Source: Allostella sp. ATCC 35155 (GTDB lineage: Bacteria > Pseudomonadota > Alphaproteobacteria > ATCC43930 > Allostellaceae). From it: a stretch of 64,000 bases of DNA. Position numbers and translations under genes: made by a program. The notes under the pieces were generated by a model, which did not search any database, was not told the origin of the DNA, and saw nothing but the letters and a program-made list of their open reading frames with translations. This document shows positions 1 through 8,171 of this stretch, piece after piece; positions within the stretch are counted from its first letter, which is position 1; the number at the start of each line of letters is the position of its first letter. The DNA lies in contig AP019701.1 in the NCBI GenBank assembly GCA_006738865.1, forward strand, positions 978,501 to 1,042,500, in the 5' to 3' direction.

Positions 1-1319
1 ATCCGTCGGGTCCGACGGAGGCGGCGCTCGGGGCCGGGCTCACCGAGACCGCGGCTGCTCCGGCCTTGGGCGACCCCTTGCTCGACCCGATGGCGAACCC
101 GATCTCGGGTTCCGTTCCGGACTATCCGGCGGGGTTCGTCGGCGACTGGCCAGGAGATGCCGAAGCGTCGCTTCCCGATGTGGGAGCAACGACGGATATC
201 GACGCCGACTGGTCCGTGGGCGCAGTCGAAGCGTCGGTGGCAGCGGATGCCGACCTCGCCATTCCGGACGGCGAGGTCGCGCTGGCGGTCGATGCCGGCG
301 TCGCGGCCGGTTCGGTCGAGGTGGCGGCTGCGGCCGACCTGGATGTTTCCCTTCCGGATGGCGCGGTCGATCTGGTGGTCGATGCCGGGCTTGCGGCCGG
401 TCCGGTGGAGGTGGCGGCTGCGGCCGAGCTGGACGTGTCGCTTCCGGATGGCGAAGTTGCGCTGGCGGTCGATGCTGGCGCTGCGGCCGGCCCGGTCGAG
501 GTGGCGGCTGCGGCCGACCTGGATGTGTCGCTTCCGGATGGCGCGGTCGATCTGGTGGTCGATACCGGGCTGGCGGCCGGCCCGGTGGAGGTGGCGGCGG
601 CGGCCGATCTGGGTCTGTCCCTTCCGGACGGCGAAGTCGCGCTGGCGGTCGATGCTGGCGTCGTGGCTGGCCCGGTCGAGGTGGCGGCTGCGGCCGAGCT
701 GGATGTGTCGCTTCCGGATGGCGCGGTCGATCTGGCGATCGACGCCGAGTTGGCGACCGGTCCGGTCGAGGCTGCGGCAGAAGCCGATCTGAACCTGTCG
801 CTTCCGGACGGCGAGGTCGTGCTGGTGGCGGATACGGACCTTGCGGCCGGCCCGGTTGAAGTGGCGGCGGCGGCCGACGCGGATCTCACGCTTTCGGATG
901 GCGAGGCGGAGTTGGATTTCGCGGTCGAAGCGGATGCAGGGCCCGTGGAGGCGTCCGTGGATGTCGGCGCGAGCCCCGGAGACACGATGGCGACCGCCGA
1001 AGTAGCTCTGGCCGAGGTGGCAGAGGTCGAGGCTGCCGTCACCGTCGGACCGGAAGAGCCGGAGATCCTCGCCGCTATCGAGGTCGACGATCTCCTGTCG
1101 CTCGACCTCGCCCTCTCGGAGACGGAGATCGTCGTCGATCTCGATCTGCTGGCCGATGCGCCGGCGGTCGTGGACGAACTCGCCGACACCATGGAAATCC
1201 TGGTGTCGGGGCCGCTGCTGGGCGGCATGCCGGACTCGGCCGGGAACCCGCCGTCGGAGGAACCGCCGCCGTCGGTGCTCTATTCCCTCGGCGGCGCCCT
1301 CGGTGGCCTGTTCGGCTGA
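1..1319 (+). CDS. Acidic 30-residue-repeat protein, 5' end outside the window
   Basis: The frame is open to the left window edge, so the true start lies upstream; a TTG at 66 is only an internal possibility. The centre of the protein is eight repeats of 30 residues, alternating a DGEVALAVDAG-type and a DGAVDLVVDAG-type unit, each followed by a segment like AGPVEVAAAADLDVSLP. From residue 1 at position 66 to the stop I find no Lys, Arg, His, Cys or Gln, so the protein is strongly negative. The C-terminus is Pro/Ser-rich and ends in a Gly/Leu-rich hydrophobic tail. I do not recognise the family. Alternating small/hydrophobic and acidic residues suggest a beta-structured, surface-exposed or cation-binding repeat protein; this is inference. 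Confidence 0.75.
   Translation, partial: PSGPTEAALGAGLTETAAAPALGDPLLDPMANPISGSVPDYPAGFVGDWPGDAEASLPDVGATTDIDADWSVGAVEASVAADADLAIPDGEVALAVDAGVAAGSVEVAAAADLDVSLPDGAVDLVVDAGLAAGPVEVAAAAELDVSLPDGEVALAVDAGAAAGPVEVAAAADLDVSLPDGAVDLVVDTGLAAGPVEVAAAADLGLSLPDGEVALAVDAGVVAGPVEVAAAAELDVSLPDGAVDLAIDAELATGPVEAAAEADLNLSLPDGEVVLVADTDLAAGPVEVAAAADADLTLSDGEAELDFAVEADAGPVEASVDVGASPGDTMATAEVALAEVAEVEAAVTVGPEEPEILAAIEVDDLLSLDLALSETEIVVDLDLLADAPAVVDELADTMEILVSGPLLGGMPDSAGNPPSEEPPPSVLYSLGGALGGLFG
267..986 (+). repeat. Eight in-frame 90-bp coding repeats
   Basis: Units begin at 267, 357, 447, 537, 627, 717, 807 and 897, exactly 90 bp apart and in frame. Odd and even units differ in a consistent way (DGEVAL versus DGAVDL), giving a 180-bp higher-order period. 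The first six units are very similar at DNA level; the seventh is more diverged and the eighth is degenerate. This pattern suggests growth by unequal crossing-over of two-unit blocks. Confidence 0.9.
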
Positions 1320-1336
1320 GGGGTTCCCACGCCAAC

Positions 1337-1375
1337 TGCACACCCCGGTGCAGATGCATTCTGCACCGGGGTGTG
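1337..1375 (+). terminator. Perfect 16-bp inverted repeat: terminator and/or NtrC-like enhancer
   Basis: Arms 1339-1354 and 1360-1375 are perfect reverse complements around a 5-nt loop, 19 nt after the repeat-protein stop. No T-run follows, so it is not a textbook intrinsic terminator. Each arm also carries TGCAC/GGTGC half-sites (TGCAC-N6-GTGCA at 1337-1352, and TGCACC followed by GGTGTG at 1362-1375), resembling NtrC binding sites, about 110-150 nt upstream of the predicted sigma-54 start of urtA. Either or both roles are possible. Confidence 0.6.
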
Positions 1376-1458
1376 AACTGCCCATAAATTAGTCACCTCG
1401 CTGGCGGCACCGCTGCCGCGCCGGCCGATCGCCGGTTGCGTGCGCTCGCCGGGGCGAG

Positions 1459-1474
1459 TGGCACGTCCCTTGCT
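1459..1474 (+). promoter_or_regulatory. Sigma-54 (-24/-12) promoter of the urt operon
   Basis: TGGCACGTCCCTTGCT matches the RpoN consensus TGGCAC-N5-TTGC(A/T) exactly, with the invariant GG and GC separated by 10 nt. The predicted transcript starts near 1485, about 70 nt before the urtA ATG. Urea transport operons are commonly nitrogen-regulated through NtrC and RpoN, which fits. The element is seen directly; its activity is inferred. Confidence 0.75.
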
Positions 1475-1556
1475 GCCTTGTCGGTTGCGGGCGCGACCGG
1501 CCGCCGGGCCAACCGGCGGTGGACCCCGTCCGGCAGATTGGGGGACGAGGACAGCC

Positions 1557-2828
1557 ATGAAGATTGCCACCAGGAGCTTTATCGTCGGCGCCGCGATGGC
1601 GGCGGCAGCCGCGCTGGCCGGACCGGCGGCGGCCCAGGACACGATCAAGGTCGGCGTCCTGCATTCGCTTTCCGGCACGATGGCCATCAGCGAGACGACC
1701 CTCAAGGACGTCATGCTGATGCTCATCGAGGATCAGAACAAGAAGGGCGGCCTGCTGGGCAAGAAGCTCGAGGCCGTCGTCGTCGATCCGGCGTCCAACT
1801 GGCCGCTCTTCGCCGAGAAGGCGCGCGAGCTGATCAGCCAGCAGAAGGTCTCGGCCGTGTTCGGCTGCTGGACCTCGGTCAGCCGCAAGTCGGTCCTGCC
1901 GGTGTTCGAGGAACTGAACGGCCTGCTCTTCTATCCGGTGCAGTACGAGGGCGAGGAATCCTCGCGCAACGTCTTCTACACGGGCGCCGCGCCGAACCAG
2001 CAGGCGATCCCTGCCGTCGACTATCTGATGAGTGAGGAGAAGGTGGTCCGCTGGGTGCTCGCCGGCACCGACTACGTCTATCCCCGCACGACCAACAAGA
2101 TCCTCGAAGCCTACCTGAAGTCCAAGGGCGTGAAGTCCGAGGATATCATGATCAACTACACGCCCTTCGGTCACTCCGACTGGCAGTCGATCGTGGCCGA
2201 GATCAAGAAGTTCGGCTCGGCGGGCAAGAAGACGGCGGTCGTCTCGACCATCAACGGCGACGCCAACGTGCCCTTCTACAAGGAGCTCGGCAACCAGGGC
2301 GTCAAGGCGACCGACATCCCGGTCGTCGCCTTCTCGGTCGGCGAGGAGGAACTCGCCGGTGTCGACACCAAGCCGCTGGTCGGCCATCTCGCCGCCTGGA
2401 ACTACTTCATGAGCGAGAAGACGGCGGAGAACGACGCCTTCATCAAGCAGTGGCAGGCCTTCATCAAGAACCCCAAGCGGGTGACGAACGACCCGATGGA
2501 AGCCCACTACATCGGCTTCAAGATGTGGGTCCAGGCGGTCCAGCAGGCCGGCACCACCGACGTCAATGCGGTGCGGCAGGCGATGTACGGCCAGAAGGTG
2601 AAGAACCTGACGGGCGGTGTCTCGGTGATGGGCGTCAACCACCACATCTCCAAGCCCGTCCTGATCGGCGAGATCAAGGCCGACGGGCAGTTCAACACGG
2701 TGTGGAAGACCAAGGGCCTCGTCGCGGGCGCGGCCTGGTCGCCCTACATCCCCGAGTCCGCCAAGCTGACCGCAGACTGGACCTATCCCTGGGTCTGCGG
2801 CGGCTGCGAGAAGCCGAAGTACCAGTGA
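1557..2828 (+). CDS. urtA: Urea ABC transporter substrate-binding protein UrtA
   Basis: Periplasmic binding protein that captures urea (possibly short amides) for the UrtBCDE importer. The ATG at 1557 is preferred over longer starts because it opens a clean signal peptide (basic MKIATR, Ala-rich core, cleavage after AAAQ at about residue 26). The mature protein begins IKVGVLHSLSGTMAISETT and carries VFGCWTSVSRKSVLPVFEE and LLFYPVQYEGEE, signatures of UrtA rather than amino-acid LivJ/K proteins. Its 423 residues are the usual length. It is the first gene of the five-gene operon, behind the sigma-54 element, and is followed by a strong hairpin. Confidence 0.93.
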   Translation: MKIATRSFIVGAAMAAAAALAGPAAAQDTIKVGVLHSLSGTMAISETTLKDVMLMLIEDQNKKGGLLGKKLEAVVVDPASNWPLFAEKARELISQQKVSAVFGCWTSVSRKSVLPVFEELNGLLFYPVQYEGEESSRNVFYTGAAPNQQAIPAVDYLMSEEKVVRWVLAGTDYVYPRTTNKILEAYLKSKGVKSEDIMINYTPFGHSDWQSIVAEIKKFGSAGKKTAVVSTINGDANVPFYKELGNQGVKATDIPVVAFSVGEEELAGVDTKPLVGHLAAWNYFMSEKTAENDAFIKQWQAFIKNPKRVTNDPMEAHYIGFKMWVQAVQQAGTTDVNAVRQAMYGQKVKNLTGGVSVMGVNHHISKPVLIGEIKADGQFNTVWKTKGLVAGAAWSPYIPESAKLTADWTYPWVCGGCEKPKYQ

Positions 2829-2836
2829 TGTGAACG

Positions 2837-2866
2837 GCCCGGGCCGGCCGCTGGGCCGGCCCGGGC
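2837..2866 (+). other. Intercistronic hairpin between urtA and urtB
   Basis: Perfect 13-bp inverted repeat (2837-2849 and 2854-2866) with a 4-nt loop, 8 nt after the urtA stop and 56 nt before the urtB start. All stem pairs are G-C and no T-run follows. It could act as a partial terminator or a 3' stabiliser that raises binding-protein expression over the permease genes. Confidence 0.7.
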
Positions 2867-2922
2867 GATCGTCCGGGTCCGTCATGGCCCGCAGACACCC
2901 GCAGCGAGACGGATCCCCACTC

Positions 2923-4542
2923 ATGTTCTCGGTTCTGCGCGGCCTCGCGCTCCTCTTCGCTCTCGTCGTCGCGGCGTTGCCGACGGCCGGCCGGGCGCAG
3001 GTGTCATTCGATCTGCCGGCTGTCCTCGCGGCGCTGGCGGGCGACGACTACTCCGCCAAGGGCGCGGCCATGGAGACCATGGCCCAGTCGGGCGACGCGC
3101 GGGCCGCCGCCGCCCTCAAGGCCCTTGCCGACGGACGCCTCTTCCTGCGCCGCGCGGACCAGAAAGTGGTCGTCGCGGCCACGCCCTCGGGCGGGGCCCT
3201 GACCGATGCCGCGACCGGGGAGGCCGCCGGCAGCGCCTCCGACCGCGACCTCGAGGCGGTCAACCTCAACAACCGGCTGCGCCGCCTGCTCTCGGGCCTG
3301 GTCGGCAGTCTCACCCTGACGGCCGGCACGCGCGACGAGCGCCTCGCGGCGGCCGACGCGCTCTTCAAGCAGCGCGACGCCGCCGCCCTGGGCCCACTCA
3401 ATGCGGCGATCGCGCAGGAGAAGGACCCCGACGTGCGCCGCGCCATGGAGACGGCGCGCGCGGCAATCGTCCTCACTTCCGACCGGCCGGAGGCCGAGCG
3501 CGTTGCCGCCGCCGCCGTCGTCGGCGCCCGCAGCGACCGCGAGGCACTGGGCCTGCTCCTGGGGGCCGCGAACGGCGCACCGCCCGCCGTCGCCGCAGCG
3601 GCACGGGAGGCCGCGGCCACCATCCAGCGGCATCTGGCGATGCTCGACTACGCCCAGAACCTCTATTACGGCCTGTCGCTCGGGGCGGTCCTGCTGCTGG
3701 CCGCGGTCGGGCTCGCGGTCACCTTCGGCGTCATGGGCGTCATCAACATGGCCCATGGCGAGATGGTCATGCTCGGCGCCTACACGACCTTCGTCGTCCA
3801 GGAACTGTTCCGCGCCCATGCGCCGGGGCTCCTCGACTATGCGCTGTTCGTGGCGTTGCCGGTCGCCTTCCTCTTCACCGCCGCGGTCGGCGCGGCGCTC
3901 GAGCGCTCGGTCATCCGCTGGCTCTACGGCCGGCCGCTGGAGACCCTGCTCGCCACCTGGGGCCTCAGCCTCGTCATCCAGCAGGCCGTGCGCAGCGTCT
4001 TCGGCCCGACCAACCGCGAGGTCAGCAATCCGTCCTGGATGTCGGGGGCGGTCGATTTCTACGGCCTCACCCTGACCTGGAGCCGGCTCTGGATCATCGT
4101 CTTCGCGATCCTCGTCTTCGTCCTGCTCCTGGTCGTCCTGCGCCGCACCGCCTTCGGGCTGCAGATGCGTGCGGTCACCCAGAACCGGCCGATGGCGAGT
4201 TCCATGGGCATCCGCACCCACCGCGTCGACGCCATGACCTTCGCGCTGGGGTCCGGGGTCGCCGGCATCGCCGGCGTCGCGCTGTCGCAGATCGACAACG
4301 TCAGCCCCAACCTGGGGCAGGCCTATATCATCGACAGCTTCATGGTCGTGGTGTTCGGCGGCGTCGGCAACCTGTGGGGCACCCTGGCCGGGGCGCTGAC
4401 CCTCGGCGTCGCCAACAAGATCCTGGAGCCGATGGCGGGCGCCGTCCTCGGCAAGATCATCATCCTGGTTCTCATCATCCTCTTCATTCAGCGGCGTCCG
4501 CGCGGGCTCTTCGCACTCCGCGGCCGCGCGGTGGAGGCGTGA
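2923..4542 (+). CDS. urtB: Urea ABC transporter permease UrtB
   Basis: Inner-membrane permease of the urea importer. The ATG at 2923 gives MFSVLRGLALLFALVVAALPTAGRAQ, a signal-like leader, and 539 residues, normal for UrtB; upstream in-frame codons look non-coding. The first 220 or so residues form the periplasmic Ala-rich extension typical of UrtB, containing FLRRADQKVVV. A LivH-type permease follows with several membrane spans from YYGLSLGAVLLLAAVGLAVTF onward, including NMAHGEMVMLGAYTT and FGGVGNLWGTLAGA. urtC starts 4 nt downstream. Confidence 0.92.
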   Translation: MFSVLRGLALLFALVVAALPTAGRAQVSFDLPAVLAALAGDDYSAKGAAMETMAQSGDARAAAALKALADGRLFLRRADQKVVVAATPSGGALTDAATGEAAGSASDRDLEAVNLNNRLRRLLSGLVGSLTLTAGTRDERLAAADALFKQRDAAALGPLNAAIAQEKDPDVRRAMETARAAIVLTSDRPEAERVAAAAVVGARSDREALGLLLGAANGAPPAVAAAAREAAATIQRHLAMLDYAQNLYYGLSLGAVLLLAAVGLAVTFGVMGVINMAHGEMVMLGAYTTFVVQELFRAHAPGLLDYALFVALPVAFLFTAAVGAALERSVIRWLYGRPLETLLATWGLSLVIQQAVRSVFGPTNREVSNPSWMSGAVDFYGLTLTWSRLWIIVFAILVFVLLLVVLRRTAFGLQMRAVTQNRPMASSMGIRTHRVDAMTFALGSGVAGIAGVALSQIDNVSPNLGQAYIIDSFMVVVFGGVGNLWGTLAGALTLGVANKILEPMAGAVLGKIIILVLIILFIQRRPRGLFALRGRAVEA

Positions 4543-4546
4543 TCCG

Positions 4547-5680
4547 ATGCTGACCCGTCGCCTGATCGCCGGCTGGCCCGGCATGCTGTTCCTGCTGGCC
4601 CTGGCGGCGGCAGCGGTGCTGGTGCCATTCGCCAACCTCGCGCTGCCGCCGTCCTCGCCCTGGCATGTCCCGACCCATCTCGTGGTGCTCGTCGGCAAGT
4701 GGCTCTGTTACGCGCTGCTCGCCATCGCGCTGGATCTCGTCTGGGGCTATTGCGGCATCCTCTCGCTCGGCCACGGTGCCTTCTTCGGCCTCGGCGGCTA
4801 CGCCATGGGCATGTACCTGATGCGCCAGATCGGCACCCGCGGCGTCTACGGCCATCCGGAGCTGCCGGACTTCATGGTCTTCCTCAACTGGAAGGAGCTG
4901 CCCTGGTACTGGTGGGGCTTCGACCAGTTCTGGTTCGCCGCCCTGATGGTGCTGCTGGTGCCGGGCCTGCTCGCCTTCGTCTTCGGCTGGTTCGCCTTCC
5001 GCTCGCGGGTGACGGGCGTCTATCTCTCGATCATCACCCAGGCGCTGACCTTTGCGCTGATGCTGGCCTTCTTCCGCAACGACATGGGCTTCGGCGGCAA
5101 CAACGGCCTGACCGACTTCCGCGAGATCCTCGGCTTCGCGGTGCGCGACCAGGGCACCCGCGCCGCGCTCTTCGCGGCGACCTGCATCGCGCTCGCGGGC
5201 GGCTTCCTGCTGGCGCGCTGGATCGTCACCTCGCGCTACGGGCTGGTGCTGGTGGCCGTCCGCGACGCGGAGAGCCGCACGCGCTTCCTCGGCTATCGGG
5301 TCGACCGCTACAAGCTCTTCGTCTTCGTCGTCTCGGCGATGATGGCGGGCGTCGCCGGCGCCCTCTACGTCCCGCAGGTCGGCATCATCAATCCCGGCGA
5401 GTTCGCGCCGACCAACTCGATCGAGGCGGTGATCTGGGTGGCGGTCGGCGGCCGCGGCACGCTGGTCGGCGCGGCGCTGGGCGCCGTCGTCGTCAACGCC
5501 TTCAAGACCTGGATGACCGGGGCCATGCCCGAGGTCTGGCTGTTCGCGCTGGGGGCGCTGTTCGTCCTCGTCACCCTGTTCCTGCCCAAGGGCATCCTCG
5601 GGACCCTGGGCGCGATCCGCTGGCGGCGCCGGCCGCCGCCTGCCGACGCGCCAGCGCTGGCGACGGAGCAGGGACGATGA
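4547..5680 (+). CDS. urtC: Urea ABC transporter permease UrtC
   Basis: Second inner-membrane permease of the urea importer, LivM-type, 377 residues. Hydrophobic spans begin at about residue 11. Family marks include YCGILSLGHGAFFGLGGYAMG, GFGGNNGLTDFREILG and IEAVIWVAVGGRGTLVGA, the last being the cytoplasmic loop that contacts the ATPases. The tail is Arg/Pro-rich. Its stop overlaps the urtD start as ATGA, so the two are translationally coupled. Confidence 0.92.
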   Translation: MLTRRLIAGWPGMLFLLALAAAAVLVPFANLALPPSSPWHVPTHLVVLVGKWLCYALLAIALDLVWGYCGILSLGHGAFFGLGGYAMGMYLMRQIGTRGVYGHPELPDFMVFLNWKELPWYWWGFDQFWFAALMVLLVPGLLAFVFGWFAFRSRVTGVYLSIITQALTFALMLAFFRNDMGFGGNNGLTDFREILGFAVRDQGTRAALFAATCIALAGGFLLARWIVTSRYGLVLVAVRDAESRTRFLGYRVDRYKLFVFVVSAMMAGVAGALYVPQVGIINPGEFAPTNSIEAVIWVAVGGRGTLVGAALGAVVVNAFKTWMTGAMPEVWLFALGALFVLVTLFLPKGILGTLGAIRWRRRPPPADAPALATEQGR

Positions 5681-6432
5681 ACGCGGCGGTCGAGACCACG
5701 GCCATCCTCTATGTCGACGGCGTCTCGGTGTCCTTCGACGGGTTCCGCGCGCTCAACCGGCTGTCGCTGATCATCGAGCCCGGCGAGATGCGGGCGATCA
5801 TCGGCCCGAACGGCGCCGGCAAGACGACGATGATGGACGTCGTCACCGGCAAGACGAAGCCGGACAGCGGCACCATCCTCTTCGCCGGCCGCCACGACCT
5901 GTCGCGCCTCGACGAGGCCGCCATCGCCGATCTCGGCATCGGCCGCAAGTTCCAGCGCCCGACCGTGTTCGAGATGCACACGGTCTGGGACAACCTCCTC
6001 CTGGCGGTGAAGCAGCCGCGCGGCGTCTTCCGGACGCTGGTCGCTCGGCTGAGCGGGGCGGAGCGCGACCGGCTCGAGGAGATCCTGGCGATCACCCGCC
6101 TGACGGAGCTGCGCGAGCGCTCGGCCGGCGCGCTCTCGCACGGCCAGAAACAGTGGCTGGAGATCGGCATGCTGCTGGCGCAGGAGCCGGCCTTGCTGCT
6201 GGTCGACGAGCCGGTCGCCGGGATGACCGACGCCGAGACCGAACAGACGGCCGAGCTGCTGCGCGACATCAACCGCACCCGCTCGGTCGTCGTCGTCGAG
6301 CACGACATGAGCTTCGTGCGCGCGCTCGGCGTGCGCGTCACGGTGCTGCACGAGGGCTCGGTCCTGGCGGAGGGTTCGCTCGATGCCGTCAGCGCCAACG
6401 AGCGCGTCGTCGAAGTCTATCTGGGGCGCTGA
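5677..6432 (+). CDS. urtD: Urea ABC transporter ATP-binding protein UrtD
   Basis: One of two cytoplasmic ATPases (LivG-type) that power urea import; 251 residues from the ATG at 5677, which overlaps the urtC stop by 4 nt. Walker A is GPNGAGKTT, the signature region reads LSHGQKQWLEIGMLL, Walker B is ALLLVDEPVAGM, and VVVEHDM supplies the switch His. The signature is SHGQK in place of LSGGQ, as is usual in UrtD. Much longer in-frame extensions exist upstream but only mirror urtC. Confidence 0.93.
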   Translation: MNAAVETTAILYVDGVSVSFDGFRALNRLSLIIEPGEMRAIIGPNGAGKTTMMDVVTGKTKPDSGTILFAGRHDLSRLDEAAIADLGIGRKFQRPTVFEMHTVWDNLLLAVKQPRGVFRTLVARLSGAERDRLEEILAITRLTELRERSAGALSHGQKQWLEIGMLLAQEPALLLVDEPVAGMTDAETEQTAELLRDINRTRSVVVVEHDMSFVRALGVRVTVLHEGSVLAEGSLDAVSANERVVEVYLGR

Positions 6433-6435
6433 ACC

Positions 6436-7131
6436 ATGCTGACGGTCGAAGCGATCGACGTCCATTACGGGGCGGCGCAGGCCCTGAAGAAGGTCTCGCT
6501 GCAGGCGCAGCCCGGCCGGGTCACCTGCGTCATGGGGCGCAACGGCGTCGGCAAGACCTCGCTCCTGCGGGCGATCGCCGGCCACCGCGCCACGACTGGC
6601 GGCCGGATCATGTGGGAGGGCGGCGACCTGGCCGGGGCCGCGCCGCACGATCGGGCACGCCGCGGCATTGCGCTGGTGCCTCAGGGACGCGAGATCTTCC
6701 CGCTGCTCACCGTCGACGAGAATCTGCGCACGGGCTTCGCCTGCCTGCCGCGCGGCCAGCGCACCATCCCGTCCGAGATCTTCGACCTCTTCCCGGTCCT
6801 GCGCTCGATGCTGGGGCGGCGCGGCGGCGACCTGTCGGGCGGCCAGCAGCAGCAGCTGGCGCTCGCCCGCGCACTGGTTATGCGGCCGCGGCTGCTGCTC
6901 CTCGACGAGCCGACCGAAGGCATCCAGCCATCGATCATCAAGGACATCGGCCGGGTCATCGGCCATCTGCGCCAGGTCGGCACCATGGCGATCGTGCTGG
7001 TCGAGCAGTATTTCGACTTCGCCCGCGAGCTGGCCGACGATTTCGTCGTCATGGATCGCGGTGAGGTCGTGCTGTCGGGCACCGGCGCCGGGATGGACGA
7101 GACGGCGGTCCGGCGGTATCTCAGCGTCTAG
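6436..7131 (+). CDS. urtE: Urea ABC transporter ATP-binding protein UrtE
   Basis: Second ATPase of the urea importer (LivF-type), 231 residues, starting 3 nt after urtD. Walker A is GRNGVGKTS, the signature LSGGQQQQLALARAL, Walker B LLLLDEPTEGIQPS, and VLVEQYFDFA supplies the UrtE-style switch region (Gln in place of His is normal in LivF/UrtE). MLTVEAIDVHYGAAQALKKVSL is a typical N-terminus. Last gene of the operon; no urease genes follow in the window. Confidence 0.93.
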   Translation: MLTVEAIDVHYGAAQALKKVSLQAQPGRVTCVMGRNGVGKTSLLRAIAGHRATTGGRIMWEGGDLAGAAPHDRARRGIALVPQGREIFPLLTVDENLRTGFACLPRGQRTIPSEIFDLFPVLRSMLGRRGGDLSGGQQQQLALARALVMRPRLLLLDEPTEGIQPSIIKDIGRVIGHLRQVGTMAIVLVEQYFDFARELADDFVVMDRGEVVLSGTGAGMDETAVRRYLSV

Positions 7132-7181
7132 GCAATCCCCACCAGAGCCCGCGGCAACCCCCTCCGGGCGGAGACCATCCC

Positions 7182-8171
7182 ATGCGCATCTGCATTTTCG
7201 GCGCCGGCGCCGTCGGCGGGAACTTCGCCGCGCGCCTCGCGCGGGCCGGCACCGACGTCACCATGATCGCCCGTGGACCGCATCTGGCCGCGATCCAGGA
7301 GCGCGGGCTGACCGTCATGGCCGGGGAGGAGCGCATCCATGTCCGCCCCTTCGCGACCGACGATCCGCGCCGCGCCGGACCGCAGGAAGCCGTCATCGTG
7401 ACCTTGAAGGCGCCGGCGCTGGCGGGTGCCGTCGCCCAGATGGCGCCGCTGCTCGGTCCGGAGACGGCGGTCGTCTTCGCCACCAACGGCGTGCCCTGGT
7501 GGTACTTCCACGGCCATCCGGGCCCGGGCGCCGAGCGCCGGCTGACGCGCCTCGACCCCGAGGGCATCCTGTGGGACCGGCTGCCGATCGCGCGCGCCGT
7601 CGGCTCGGTCGTCTATTCGGCGAACGAGGTGACCGCGCCGGGGACGGTCGTCAACAAGTCGCCCAACCGCAACCGCCTGCTGCTGGGCGAGCCGGACGGC
7701 AGCCGGACGGCGCGCATCGAGGCGATCTCCGCGGCCTGCATGGCCGCCGGCATCGACGCGCCGATCGTCGACGACATCCGGGCCGAGGTCTGGATCAAGC
7801 TGATGGGCAACCTCGCCTGGAACCCGATGTGCGCCGTGACCGGCCTCACCATCCCGGCGATCGCCGGCGACCCGGCGCTGCGCCCGATCGCGCTCGGCGT
7901 TCTCAAGGAAGGGCAGGCGGTGGCCGAAGCCCTCGGTCTGACGCTCGATACCGATGCCGAGACGCGCCTCAACAACATCCAGAAGCCGGGCCCGGGCGGC
8001 GCCCATCGCCCCTCGATGGCCCAGGATTTCGAGCTGAAGCGGCCGACCGAACTCGACGCCATCGTGCTGGCGGTGCAGGACTTCGCGCGCGAACTCGGCA
8101 TCGCGACGCCGAACCTCGACGCGGTCGCCGCCCTGACGGTGGGTCGCGCGCGGGGGCTCGGGATCTACTAG
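7182..8171 (+). CDS. Ketopantoate reductase-family (ApbA/PanE) oxidoreductase
   Basis: NAD(P)H-dependent reductase of the 2-dehydropantoate 2-reductase family, 329 residues. The N-terminal Rossmann motif is IFGAGAVGGNFAARLARAG (residues 4-22). The conserved catalytic Lys region is EVWIKLMGNLAWNPMCAVTG, and RPTELDAIVLAVQDFARELG lies in the C-terminal helical domain. Start ATG 7182 has GGGCGGAG upstream. It lies 50 nt after urtE and may be co-transcribed. Its stop overlaps the stop of the convergent hydroxyacid dehydrogenase. PanE itself is possible, but such paralogues often reduce other 2-oxo acids. Confidence 0.8.
   Translation: MRICIFGAGAVGGNFAARLARAGTDVTMIARGPHLAAIQERGLTVMAGEERIHVRPFATDDPRRAGPQEAVIVTLKAPALAGAVAQMAPLLGPETAVVFATNGVPWWYFHGHPGPGAERRLTRLDPEGILWDRLPIARAVGSVVYSANEVTAPGTVVNKSPNRNRLLLGEPDGSRTARIEAISAACMAAGIDAPIVDDIRAEVWIKLMGNLAWNPMCAVTGLTIPAIAGDPALRPIALGVLKEGQAVAEALGLTLDTDAETRLNNIQKPGPGGAHRPSMAQDFELKRPTELDAIVLAVQDFARELGIATPNLDAVAALTVGRARGLGIY

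Noticed and set aside
267..986. Regular 90-bp repeats that could suggest a CRISPR or satellite array
   Set aside because: Units are contiguous without spacers, keep reading frame exactly and encode a consistent 30-residue protein repeat.
122..1228. 368-residue open frame on the minus strand through the repeat gene
   Set aside because: It is the mirror of the repetitive plus-strand gene, is Ser/Ala/Thr/Arg low-complexity, and has no ribosome site.
1557..7131. Branched-chain amino acid (Liv) transporter instead of urea transporter
   Set aside because: UrtA-specific blocks, the periplasmic extension of UrtB, the five-gene order and the sigma-54 promoter all favour urea.
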